A stretch of DNA of 17,126 bases from an uncultured Bacteroidales bacterium. Its GTDB lineage: Bacteria > Bacteroidota > Bacteroidia > Bacteroidales > Paludibacteraceae. The notes beneath the pieces are model-generated. The model was not told the DNA's origin. It ran no database searches and saw only the letters and a program-made list of their open reading frames with translations. How positions within the stretch are numbered: position 1 is the stretch's first letter; each line of letters opens with the position of its first letter. The stretch spans positions 1 through 17,126 of the forward strand of contig CAIQOG010000616.1 in assembly GCA_903873355.1 (NCBI GenBank), in the 5' to 3' direction. Shown here piece by piece: positions 7,104 through 13,286 of this stretch. A program made the translations under genes and the position numbers.

Positions 7104-7289
7104 ATGGCACATCCTAAGAGAAAAATTTCGAAACAACGCGCAAGAAAAAGAAGAACACACTATAAAGCTGAAGCTCCAACTTTAGCTACTTGCTCAAACT
7201 GTGGAGCAGCACATATTTATCATACTGTATGCGGCGAATGCGGCTATTACAGAGGCAAATTAGCTATCGAAAAACTGGCAACAGTCTAA
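7104..7289 (+). CDS. rpmF: 50S ribosomal protein bL32
   Basis: This 61-residue basic protein opens MAHPKRKISKQRARKRRTHYK, the classical bL32 start. It has the four-cysteine zinc ribbon CSNC (residues 31-34) and CGEC (44-47), so it is the zinc-binding form rather than the cysteine-free paralogue used under zinc starvation. It lies 13 nt after the DUF177 gene and is surely co-transcribed with it. A hairpin follows before fabH. Confidence 0.98.
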   Translation: MAHPKRKISKQRARKRRTHYKAEAPTLATCSNCGAAHIYHTVCGECGYYRGKLAIEKLATV

Positions 7290-7332
7290 TGTCAGACTCT
7301 TCAAAGAGAAATAAATTTTAAAAATACAGTTG

Positions 7333-7366
7333 AGCTCTAAAATCAAATTTTTAGGGCTTGATTTTT
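7333..7366 (+). terminator. Hairpin with T-run between rpmF and fabH
   Basis: AGCTCTAAAA (7333-7342) can pair with TTTTAGGGCT (7349-7358) with one G-U pair and a 6-nt loop. TGATTTTT follows. It could be a partial terminator that lowers fabH expression relative to rpmF, or an RNA processing point. The stem is AT-rich and so only moderately stable. Confidence 0.5.
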
Positions 7367-7387
7367 ATGTAACTAATTATAGTTTAT

Positions 7388-8377
7388 ATGTCTGATTTAA
7401 AAGCAGTTATTACAGGTATTGGTGGATATGTTCCAGAATACATACTTAATAACCACGAACTTAGCACAATGATGGACACCAACGATGAGTGGATAACCAC
7501 GCGCGTTGGAATTAAGGAACGTAGAATTCTGAAAGACGAAAATACAGGAACATCATACCTGGCTGCTAAGGCAATTGAAGATTTGTTTGCAAAAACAGGT
7601 ACCAAACCTGAAGAAATTGATTTGGTATTATGTGCAACCACAACACCCGATCACATCTACCCTTCTTGCGCATCTATGGCAGCAGAAAGAGTTGGAATAA
7701 AAAACTCATTAGCTTTTGATTTACAGGCAGCATGTTCCGGTTTTATTGTTGCAATGGCTACCGGAGCAAGCTTTATTGAGTCTGGAAAATACAAAAAGGT
7801 TTTGGTTTTGGGTGCAGAAAAAATGTCGTCCATCACAGATTACACTGACCGTACCACCGCTCCACTTTTCGGTGATGGTGCTGCTGTTGTATTACTTGAA
7901 CCAACGAACGAAGAATTTGGAATAATGGATTCGATTCTTCAAACCGATGGAGTTGGATACAAACATCTGCATATTAAAGCCGGAGGTTCTGCTATTCCTA
8001 CAACAGCCGAAACTGTTGAGAACAGAATGCACTATACTTATCAGGAAGGAACTAATGTTTACAAATATGCCGTTGTAAACATGGCTGAAGTTTCAGCCAA
8101 TATAATGGAGAAAAACAACCTGACTAATACGGATATTGCCTGGTTGATTCCTCATCAGGCTAATCTACGTATTATCGATGCTGTAGTTCAACGAACCAGT
8201 GTTGATTATGAAAAAGTAGTAATTAATATCGAGCGATTTGGAAACACTTCTGCAGCAAGTATTCCACTCGGAATATGGGAATGGGAAAAGAAATTCAAAA
8301 AAGGAGACAATATAATTCTTACAGCTTTTGGTGCAGGTTTTACCTGGGGATCACTTTGGCTGAAATGGGGTTATTAA
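7388..8377 (+). CDS. fabH: 3-oxoacyl-ACP synthase III (KAS III)
   Basis: FabH condenses acetyl-CoA or another short acyl-CoA with malonyl-ACP, the first elongation step of fatty acid synthesis. The 329-residue sequence has the full catalytic triad: Cys116 in DLQAACSGF, His256 in LIPHQANLR and Asn286 in [12 protein letters not shown]. Family landmarks [16 protein letters not shown] (31-46) and [13 protein letters not shown] are present, and the C-terminal [15 protein letters not shown] end is recognisable ([18 protein letters not shown]). In bacteria making branched-chain lipids the enzyme prefers isobutyryl- or isovaleryl-CoA primers; substrate choice cannot be read from the sequence. The start ATG gives the normal N-terminus ([13 protein letters not shown]). 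No strong Shine-Dalgarno is seen. A good terminator follows. Confidence 0.96.
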   Translation: MSDLKAVITGIGGYVPEYILNNHELSTMMDTNDEWITTRVGIKERRILKDENTGTSYLAAKAIEDLFAKTGTKPEEIDLVLCATTTPDHIYPSCASMAAERVGIKNSLAFDLQAACSGFIVAMATGASFIESGKYKKVLVLGAEKMSSITDYTDRTTAPLFGDGAAVVLLEPTNEEFGIMDSILQTDGVGYKHLHIKAGGSAIPTTAETVENRMHYTYQEGTNVYKYAVVNMAEVSANIMEKNNLTNTDIAWLIPHQANLRIIDAVVQRTSVDYEKVVINIERFGNTSAASIPLGIWEWEKKFKKGDNIILTAFGAGFTWGSLWLKWGY

Positions 8378-8465
8378 TCTTGTTACATTTCACAATAAAA
8401 AAGATTGCAATCATGATCTGACGTCAAAAAGTTGGATGTATAAAAATGGTTTAATTTAAATGGAG

Positions 8466-8497
8466 TGAGTTCGGTATTTAACCGGGCTCATTTTTTT
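8466..8497 (+). terminator. Rho-independent terminator of fabH
   Basis: TGAGTTCGGT (8466-8475) pairs with ACCGGGCTCA (8481-8490) through ten pairs, two of them G-U, around a 5-nt loop. Seven T residues follow directly (8491-8497). Confidence 0.85.
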
Positions 8498-8520
8498 GCT
8501 TTGATAGGATTATTGCAAAA

Positions 8521-8554
8521 TACCCCAAAAGTTTTTTGTCTAACTTTTGGGGTA
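8521..8554 (-). terminator. Perfect 13-bp hairpin, probably a minus-strand terminator
   Basis: TACCCCAAAAGTT (8521-8533) and AACTTTTGGGGTA (8542-8554) are exact complements around an 8-nt loop. On the minus strand the stem is followed by TTTTGC; on the plus strand no T-run follows. It would therefore end transcripts arriving from the mutB remnant side. It stands just outside the left copy of the direct repeat. Confidence 0.6.
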
Positions 8555-8589
8555 CACTACATAATGGCAAGTCCGTTTTTTTATTGATT

Positions 8590-8622
8590 ATTCGGGGCGC
8601 GACTTAAAGTCGCACACCGAAT
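8590..8622. repeat. REP-like nested palindrome
   Basis: ATTCGG (8590-8595) pairs with CCGAAT (8617-8622), enclosing the perfect palindrome GCGACTT-A-AAGTCGC (8599-8613). The structure lies just after the stop codon of the mutB remnant, where the intact mutB carries a different palindrome. It looks like a short mobile or repeated palindromic unit, which a genome count would test. Confidence 0.5.
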
Positions 8623-8627
8623 TGATA

Positions 8628-8749
8628 TTAGTCTTCCAACAAAATCTCCATAATCGTTACAGCTGCTTTCGCCACCGGGCTACCAGGACCAAAAATGGCT
8701 ACTACTCCGGCTTTGTAGAGATAATCGTAATCTTGTGCCGGAGTAACTC
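8628..8749 (-). pseudogene. Remnant of mutB 3' end (last 39 codons and stop)
   Basis: Read on the minus strand from 8749, the remnant encodes [14 protein letters not shown] and continues to MEILLED-stop at 8628. It equals residues 669-707 of the intact MutB except for three substitutions (Ile to Thr, Ala to Val, Cys to Val). About ten further base changes are silent. The frame is intact and the stop is in the same place, but there is no start and no remaining upstream coding sequence, so it cannot make a mutase. The mainly silent differences mean the copy diverged while it was part of a functional gene, for example in another strain or species or as a second mutB, and was cut off later. Confidence 0.88.
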
Positions 8750-8779
8750 TATAGAAAAAAAGAAAATTTAGGATAAAAA

Positions 8780-8809
8780 TTAGCTTTTACAAAATTATTC
8801 ATATATTTG
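8780..8809 (+). promoter_or_regulatory. Promoter of the putative non-coding RNA
   Basis: TATATTTG (8802-8809) is an exact -7 match. At the expected -33 distance there is TTAG (8780-8783), a partial match to TTTG. The predicted start near 8816 coincides with the foot of the first RNA hairpin. Confidence 0.5.
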
Positions 8810-8815
8810 CAAATT

Positions 8816-9060
8816 AAAGAATTTCAACACCGATTGTAGCGACAATCCGTTGAAAATTCTCATTACATACTAAAATAACGAAAAGCGTTTTAGATATTAT
8901 CCTGTCCTGAAATCTCGACAATTTCTAATGTAACAAGGATGATAGCAACAAACGCTCCACGACTATACTTTATAGGCGTGGGGCTGTTGCTTTATCATTT
9001 GTTACAGGGTGTCGAGACCCTCAGGGCAGTGGTATAGCTAACAGTTCCCACGCTTTTTTT
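8816..9060 (+). ncRNA. Putative structured non-coding RNA, about 240 nt, with a rod-like 3' domain
   Basis: No protein-like frame occupies this region, yet it folds extensively on paper. Hairpin 1 (8818-8860) has about 17 pairs with an AGCG loop. Hairpin 2 (8870-8893) is CTAAAA/TTTTAG plus an inner CG pair. A long rod spans 8902-9029: 8902-8910 with 9021-9029, 8913-8920 with 9010-9017, 8929-8936 with 8999-9006, 8939-8944 with 8993-8998, 8945-8950 with 8985-8990, 8954-8961 with 8977-8984, and apex CTATA/TATAG (8963-8967, 8971-8975). A promoter lies before it and a T7 run ends it at 9060. The rod with one asymmetric internal bubble (8921-8928 against 9007-9009) recalls 6S RNA, but I cannot identify the family. 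It could instead be a leader for the two genes downstream, or a decayed mobile element. Confidence 0.55.
9026..9060 (+). terminator. Terminator of the putative RNA
   Basis: GC-GTGG (9026-9027, 9029-9032, with one bulged A) pairs with CCAC-GC (9048-9053), followed by seven T (9054-9060). The same CCCACGC (9047-9053) is also complementary to GCGTGGG (8976-8982) inside the rod, so two mutually exclusive folds exist. Confidence 0.5.
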
Positions 9061-9109
9061 ATGTCTAACACTGAACTTGGGGAGCGGGGAGGGATAAATA
9101 ATAATCATT

Positions 9110-9385
9110 ATGACAACAAAATCAAAAGAATCAGAAAATTTACCTTTCAAAGAGTTTACAGACTTTATCTTTCTAAAAGACTTTGTCAAGCTTTCTCCAG
9201 ATGAACAAAAAAAGTTTAAAACAAAAGTTGACTTTAAAGTATTTTCTAAAAATAACCAAGAAGATTATCTTGGAAGTCTAAATGTAGTTATTGCTTATGA
9301 GGAGAAAGCAAAAATAGATGCTTGCATTGAATATATTGTGAATTTATATTATCCAAATCAAAAATCGTACAGTGTACATTATTAA
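9110..9385 (+). CDS. Hypothetical 91-residue protein of the island
   Basis: I do not recognise this protein. It has no signal peptide or membrane helix. It is lysine-rich and mixed helix/strand in character: LPFKEFTDFIFLKDFVKLSPDEQKKFKTKVDFKVFSKNN, then YLGSLNVVIAYEEKAKIDACIEYIVNLYYPNQKSYSVHY. It has one cysteine and no motif known to me. A purine-rich GGGGAGGGAT at about 9085-9093 precedes ATG 9110 by some 17 nt. The next gene starts 20 nt after its stop, so they form an operon. A coding origin is supported by codon-like composition and by this spacing, but not by homology. The protein may be cytoplasmic and act with, or simply ride beside, the secreted repeat protein. Confidence 0.6.
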   Translation: MTTKSKESENLPFKEFTDFIFLKDFVKLSPDEQKKFKTKVDFKVFSKNNQEDYLGSLNVVIAYEEKAKIDACIEYIVNLYYPNQKSYSVHY

Positions 9386-9405
9386 AACTTAAAGGAGAAT
9401 ACATT

Positions 9406-10572
9406 ATGAAAACAAAAATATTATTTTTAGGAGCTTGTTTATTATTTGCACTATCTACAAAAGCTTATGATTTTACATTAGGTGGGATTTATTACAATAT
9501 AACATCGTCAAATGAAGTTAGTGTTACATACAATACAACTTCATATAATAGTTATAGTGGAGCATTAGTAGTCCCTAATGCCGTGACATACAATAGTAAA
9601 ACATATACTGTTACTTCTATTGGTGAAAGTGCATTTAATAAATGTACAGGATTAACTTCTATCACAATACCGAATTCAGTAATATCTATTGGAGGTAGTG
9701 GATTTAATAAATGCACTGTTTTAACAACAATAAATATACCGAACTCTGTAACCTCTATAGGAGATTATGCCTTCAATGATTGCACAGGAATAACTTCAAT
9801 CACAATACCAAGTTCAGTCACTTCTATTGGAATTGTCCCATTTTTAAGCAGTGGTATGTTGGTAAATGTTGATATTAATAATCCAAACTATAGCAGCGAT
9901 AACGGTGTTCTTTTTAACAAAACAAAAACAGTACTTATTGAATATCCATTAGGGACAAAAAATATATCTTATACCATTCCTAAATCTGTTACATCGATTG
10001 GAGAATCAGCATTTTATGGTTGTGCAAACTTCTCCTCTGTAATAATACCAAACTCCATTACTTCAATTGGAGCTTCCGCATTCTTTTATTGTACAGGATT
10101 AACAACTATCACCTTGCCAAATTCTGTAAACTCAATTGGAAGTTCTACATTTTTTGGATGTACAAACTTAACATCGATTCATGCAAATATGACAACACCT
10201 GTCGATTTGTCAAAATCCTCAGATGTTTTCTTCAATGTTAATAAATCAACTTGTACATTATATGTTCCCATGGGTTCAAAATTATCTTATCAAAATGCTA
10301 TAGCTTGGAAAGACTTTACTAGTATTGTTGAGGAAGTTGTTATTAATTCAATTGAAACAGTTCAAGCTAAAGAATTAGGGATTCAGGTTAAAAACAACAA
10401 ATTGATATTTTCGCATTTGCCAGTTAATGAGCTTGTTTTTGTTACAAATGTAGAAGGAAAAACTTTTTATCATCAAAGAGTTCATGCAGATAATCTGACT
10501 GTATCATTAATGAATAAAGGAATTTTTATTGTTAGAATAGGAAATAAATGCACCAAGATAATAAACTTATAA
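9406..10572 (+). CDS. Secreted BspA-like leucine-rich-repeat (LRR_5) protein with type IX-like sorting tail
   Basis: The 388-residue protein starts MKTKILFLGACLLFALSTKA, a Sec signal peptide. From about residue 50 to 280 it consists of BspA/Treponema-type leucine-rich repeats of about 23 residues, with recurring units such as SIGESAFNKCTGLTSITIPNSV. One repeat is replaced by a longer insert (VDINNPNYSSDNGVLFNKTKTV). The last ~75 residues (LVFVTNVEGKTFYHQR ... GIFIVRIGNKCTKIINL) look like a type IX secretion C-terminal sorting domain. BspA-like proteins sit on the cell surface and bind host or matrix proteins or other cells in several species; the ligand here is unknown. AAAGGAGAA at 9391-9399, 8-10 nt before ATG 9406, is a strong Shine-Dalgarno, unusual for this phylum. 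The gene is AT-rich compared with mutB next to it. Confidence 0.9.
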   Translation: MKTKILFLGACLLFALSTKAYDFTLGGIYYNITSSNEVSVTYNTTSYNSYSGALVVPNAVTYNSKTYTVTSIGESAFNKCTGLTSITIPNSVISIGGSGFNKCTVLTTINIPNSVTSIGDYAFNDCTGITSITIPSSVTSIGIVPFLSSGMLVNVDINNPNYSSDNGVLFNKTKTVLIEYPLGTKNISYTIPKSVTSIGESAFYGCANFSSVIIPNSITSIGASAFFYCTGLTTITLPNSVNSIGSSTFFGCTNLTSIHANMTTPVDLSKSSDVFFNVNKSTCTLYVPMGSKLSYQNAIAWKDFTSIVEEVVINSIETVQAKELGIQVKNNKLIFSHLPVNELVFVTNVEGKTFYHQRVHADNLTVSLMNKGIFIVRIGNKCTKIINL

Positions 10573-10633
10573 TTCTGCCGAACAATATTTCTTTTTAAAA
10601 TGTAAACATACAATTATAAAATCAGTATCAAAA

Positions 10634-10676
10634 AAAACGGACTCACCTCAATGGCAAGTCCGTTTTCTTTTTCTTA
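10634..10676. terminator. Bidirectional terminator between the LRR gene and mutB
   Basis: AAAACGGACT (10634-10643) pairs perfectly with AGTCCGTTTT (10657-10666) around a 13-nt loop. On the plus strand TTTTCTTTTTC follows; on the minus strand the left arm runs into a T-run (A7 at 10631-10637 on the plus strand). It serves both convergent genes. Only its right arm is duplicated at 8563-8579. Confidence 0.82.
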
Positions 10677-10826
10677 TTCCCCCTTTAGGGGGTTTGGGGT
10701 TATCTTAATCTTCCAACAAAATCTCCATGATAGTGCAAGCTGCTTTTGCAACCGGGCTACCAGGGCCAAAGATGGCCGCAACACCGGCTTTGTACAGATA
10801 ATCGTAATCTTGTGCCGGAATAACTC
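10650..10826. repeat. Right copy of direct repeat (3' end of intact mutB plus terminator arm)
   Basis: This is the counterpart of 8563-8749. It contains the loop edge and right arm of the terminator (10650-10666) and the last 39 codons of mutB (10705-10826). Here the sequence continues uninterrupted into the rest of mutB, while similarity to the left copy ends at 10826. Confidence 0.85.
10678..10702 (-). repeat. CCCCTAAAGGGG palindromic element after mutB
   Basis: CCCCCTTTAGGGGG (10679-10692) plus flanking GTTTGGGGTTA lies 2 nt beyond the mutB stop. Read in the direction of mutB, the element resembles 16985-17010, which follows the 543-codon gene in the same way. Confidence 0.65.
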
Positions 10827-12828
10827 CACCGGCGATAACAATAATATCTTCGCGGCCCAATGCTTTCAGTTCAGCAATTACTTGTGGAACTAATGTTTTG
10901 TGACCAGCTGCCAATGAAGAAACACCCATGATATGAACGTCGTTTTCTACCGCTTGTTTAGCAGCTTCGGCCGGAGTTTGAAAAAGTGGACCCATGTCCA
11001 CGTCGAAACCGCAATCGGCATAACCGGTAGCTACTACTTTAGCACCACGGTCGTGACCATCCTGACCCATTTTAGCAATCATGATACGAGGACGACGACC
11101 TTCTTTTCTGGCAAATTTCTCTGTCAATTCGCAAGCTTTGATAAAGCTTGCATCGTTCTTAGTTTCTGATGAATACACGCCTGAAATTGTTCTGATTGTT
11201 GCTTTATAACGTCCTGCAATAGCTTCACAAGCGTCAGAGATTTCGCCCAATGAAGCGCGAACTCTTGCTGCTTCTACAGCTAATTCTAATAAGTTACCGT
11301 TTCCGGTTTTAGCACATTCGGTAATGGCAGCCAAAGCAGCTTGTACAGCAGCTTCGTCGCGGTTTGCACGCAATTCTTTCAAACGTTCGATTTGTTGAAT
11401 ACGAACTGCTGTGTTGTCCACTTCCAAAATATCAATTGGATCTTCTTTTTCCAAACGGAATTGATTTACACCCACAATTACCTGACTTCCCGAGTCGATA
11501 CGAGCTTGTGTACGTGCAGAAGCTTCTTCAATACGCATTTTTGGAACACCGGTTTCAATAGCAGCAGCCATACCACCCAGTTTTTCTACTTCTTCGATCA
11601 ATGCCCAAGCTTTTTCAGCCAGTTCGTTAGTCAAAGACTCAACGTAGTAAGAACCTGCCCATGGGTCAACCTCACGGCAAATATCAGTTTCCTGTTGAAT
11701 ATAGATTTGTGTGTTACGGGCAATACGAGCCGAGAAATCTGTTGGCAACGCGATAGCTTCGTCCAATGCATTGGTGTGAAGCGATTGAGTGTGACCCAAC
11801 GCAGCAGCCATAGCTTCGATACAAGTACGGCCAACATTGTTGAACGGATCTTGCTCTGTCAATGACCAACCTGAAGTTTGCGAGTGTGTTCGCAACGCTA
11901 ATGATTTTGGGTTTTTAGGGTTGAATTGTTTTACGATTTTTGCCCACAACATACGTGCAGCACGCATTTTGGCAATTTCCATAAAGTGATTCATACCAAT
12001 TGCCCAGAAGAATGACAAACGTGGAGCGAACGAGTCGATATCCATACCTGCATTTACTCCGGCACGAAGATATTCAAGTCCATCTGCCAGGGTGTAAGCC
12101 AACTCGATATCGGCAGTTGCACCGGCTTCCTGCATGTGGTAGCCCGAGATAGAAATAGAGTTGAACTTAGGCATTTTTTGAGAAGTAAACTCAAAAATAT
12201 CAGCAATAATCTTCATAGAGAATTTTGGTGGGTAAATATAGGTATTACGAACCATGAATTCTTTCAAAATATCGTTTTGGATAGTTCCGGCCATTTCTTC
12301 CAGTTTAGCACCTTGTTCCAAACCAGCATTGATATAAAATGCAAGGATAGGAAGTACAGCACCGTTCATGGTCATAGAAACCGACATTTTATTCAATGGA
12401 ATACCATCGAATAATACTTTCATATCTTCAACCGAACAGATAGACACACCCGCTTTACCAACGTCACCAACCACACGTTCGTGATCTGCATCGTATCCAC
12501 GGTGTGTAGCCAAGTCGAATGCTACCGAAAGACCTTTCTGACCGGCAGCCAAGTTACGACGGTAGAAAGCATTTGATTCTTCAGCAGTTGAGAATCCGGC
12601 GTATTGACGAATAGTCCAGGGCTGCATCGCGTACATTACCGAGTAAGGTCCGCGTAAGTATGGAGGAAGTCCGGCAGCATAGTTCAAATGCTCCATGCCT
12701 TCCAAATCATCTTTTGTATAAAATGGCTTAACCGGAATCAATTCCGCAGTTAGCCAGCTACTATCGGCCTGCTGAGCAGTAGATGCAGCTACGTTTTTAA
12801 TATCTATATTTTTGAAATTTGGTTTCAT
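10705..12828 (-). CDS. mutB: Methylmalonyl-CoA mutase large (catalytic) subunit
   Basis: This 707-residue subunit interconverts succinyl-CoA and methylmalonyl-CoA with adenosylcobalamin, the key step of the succinate-to-propionate route. The N-terminal barrel has the expected [32 protein letters not shown] region (about 53-80), [23 protein letters not shown] and [16 protein letters not shown]. The C-terminal cobalamin domain has [10 protein letters not shown] with the axial His at about residue 592, then GVSSLAAGH and IAGGVIP. Length is normal. I chose ATG 12828 ([10 protein letters not shown]); the longer frame from 12858 begins with TTG inside a repeat arm of the neighbouring cassette and is rejected. 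The gene would normally follow mutA directly, but a 437-bp cassette lies between. Its last 39 codons are duplicated at 8628-8749. No meaB chaperone gene is present nearby. Confidence 0.96.
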   Translation of the reverse strand: MKPNFKNIDIKNVAASTAQQADSSWLTAELIPVKPFYTKDDLEGMEHLNYAAGLPPYLRGPYSVMYAMQPWTIRQYAGFSTAEESNAFYRRNLAAGQKGLSVAFDLATHRGYDADHERVVGDVGKAGVSICSVEDMKVLFDGIPLNKMSVSMTMNGAVLPILAFYINAGLEQGAKLEEMAGTIQNDILKEFMVRNTYIYPPKFSMKIIADIFEFTSQKMPKFNSISISGYHMQEAGATADIELAYTLADGLEYLRAGVNAGMDIDSFAPRLSFFWAIGMNHFMEIAKMRAARMLWAKIVKQFNPKNPKSLALRTHSQTSGWSLTEQDPFNNVGRTCIEAMAAALGHTQSLHTNALDEAIALPTDFSARIARNTQIYIQQETDICREVDPWAGSYYVESLTNELAEKAWALIEEVEKLGGMAAAIETGVPKMRIEEASARTQARIDSGSQVIVGVNQFRLEKEDPIDILEVDNTAVRIQQIERLKELRANRDEAAVQAALAAITECAKTGNGNLLELAVEAARVRASLGEISDACEAIAGRYKATIRTISGVYSSETKNDASFIKACELTEKFARKEGRRPRIMIAKMGQDGHDRGAKVVATGYADCGFDVDMGPLFQTPAEAAKQAVENDVHIMGVSSLAAGHKTLVPQVIAELKALGREDIIVIAGGVIPAQDYDYLYKAGVAAIFGPGSPVAKAACTIMEILLED

Positions 12829-12843
12829 TCTTTTTAGATTTTT

Positions 12844-12870
12844 AGAACCAAGAACCAAGAATCAAGACAA
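12844..12870 (+). repeat. Terminal inverted repeat, mutB-side arm
   Basis: Heptamer series AGAACCA-AGAACCA-AGAATCA then AGACAA. It is complementary to 13254-13280 with one mismatch. Confidence 0.85.
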
Positions 12871-12895
12871 TTAGCAATGTCTCTGATTTTCAGTC

Positions 12896-13246
12896 TTAAT
12901 CCAATTTATTTTTAAATCCAATTATCATTTTTTGTAACTCATTGATTTTATTTTGAGTTGTAATAGAAACTTCTGATTCAAGATAATTTAGTTTGGTGGC
13001 TAAAATAAGTTGAGTTTCCAACTCAAATGAAGAACCGATTGACATTTCCAAAAAACGAGAAAAATCTTTATTGCTTGACTTTGCAGAACCTTCGGCAATA
13101 TTTGAAGGTACGGAAACTGCTGATCGTTGCATTTGAGAAATCAGGCCAAACCTTTCGATAGTTGGAAATGAATTTGTAAGCAAATAAATCTCACTTGCTA
13201 AATCCATTGACTTTATCCAAATATCTAATTTCTTAAAGTTATGCAT
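12896..13246 (-). CDS. Four-helix-bundle protein of the 23S rRNA intervening-sequence (IVP/S23) family
   Basis: This 116-residue protein starts MHNFKKLDIWIKSMDLASEIY and has the family core RFGLISQMQRSAVSVPSNIAEG (about 53-74), then SNKDFSRFLEMSIGSSFELETQLILATKLNYL and a final helix. IVP proteins form a pentamer of four-helix bundles and were first found as open frames in intervening sequences within 23S rRNA genes; free-standing copies are common in Bacteroidota. The function is unknown, though nucleic-acid binding has been proposed. Here it sits between mutA and mutB in the same direction, inside inverted repeats. It has nothing to do with mutase chemistry as far as can be seen. No frameshift or truncation is visible, so it should be expressed from the mut transcript. 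Confidence 0.92.
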   Translation of the reverse strand: MHNFKKLDIWIKSMDLASEIYLLTNSFPTIERFGLISQMQRSAVSVPSNIAEGSAKSSNKDFSRFLEMSIGSSFELETQLILATKLNYLESEVSITTQNKINELQKMIIGFKNKLD

Positions 13247-13253
13247 CTCTTTT

Positions 13254-13280
13254 TTGTCTTGATTCTTGGTTCTTGGCTCT
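13254..13280 (-). repeat. Terminal inverted repeat, mutA-side arm
   Basis: TTGTCTTGATTCTTGGTTCT with continuation CTTGGTAC-like sequence lies 7 nt upstream of the IVP start. It mirrors 12844-12870, with T to C at one position. Confidence 0.85.
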
Positions 13281-13286
13281 TGGTAC

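Larger units (their letters stand above)
8563..8749. repeat. Left copy of direct repeat (mutB 3' end plus terminator arm)
   Basis: This block resembles 10650-10826 in two parts: AATGGCAAGTCCGTTTT at 8563-8579 (identical at 10650-10666), and 8628-8749, which matches 10705-10826 without gaps at about 87% identity by my count (16 differences in 122). The spacer between the two parts differs in sequence and is 10 nt longer here. Similarity stops abruptly after 8749. The orientation is the same, so these are direct repeats bounding about 2.1 kb. Confidence 0.85.
12844..13280. mobile_element. 437-bp cassette with terminal inverted repeats carrying the IVP gene
   Basis: Arms at 12844-12870 and 13254-13280 are inverted repeats of 27 nt with a single mismatch; 23 nt (12848-12870 against 13254-13276) are perfect. 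Each arm is built of heptamer-like units (AGAACCA, AGAACCA, AGAATCA, AGAC). The four-helix-bundle gene fills the inside. The outer ends stand 7 nt from the mutA stop and 15 nt from the mutB start, so the unit occupies the exact junction of the operon. I see no clear target duplication and no transposase, so mobility would depend on factors encoded elsewhere. Confidence 0.7.

Noticed and set aside
8403..8412. GATTGCAATC palindrome after fabH
   Set aside because: A 10-bp palindrome alone, with no promoter nearby, is too short to support an operator call.
9620..10190. Tandem DNA repeat or CRISPR-like array in the LRR gene
   Set aside because: The periodicity of about 69 nt is coding: it reflects 23-residue leucine-rich repeats with silent and replacement variation, and the units are not separated by unique spacers.
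11341..11865. Plus-strand open frame of 174 codons opposite mutB
   Set aside because: It is cysteine- and phenylalanine-rich antisense translation of the conserved mutase gene and has no protein-like character; other frames opposite mutA, era, lptB and the kinase are the same kind of shadow.
12829..12858. Longer MutB starting at 12858
   Set aside because: The added residues come from a TTG within the cassette's inverted repeat, and MutB homologues begin at the [14 protein letters not shown] position.
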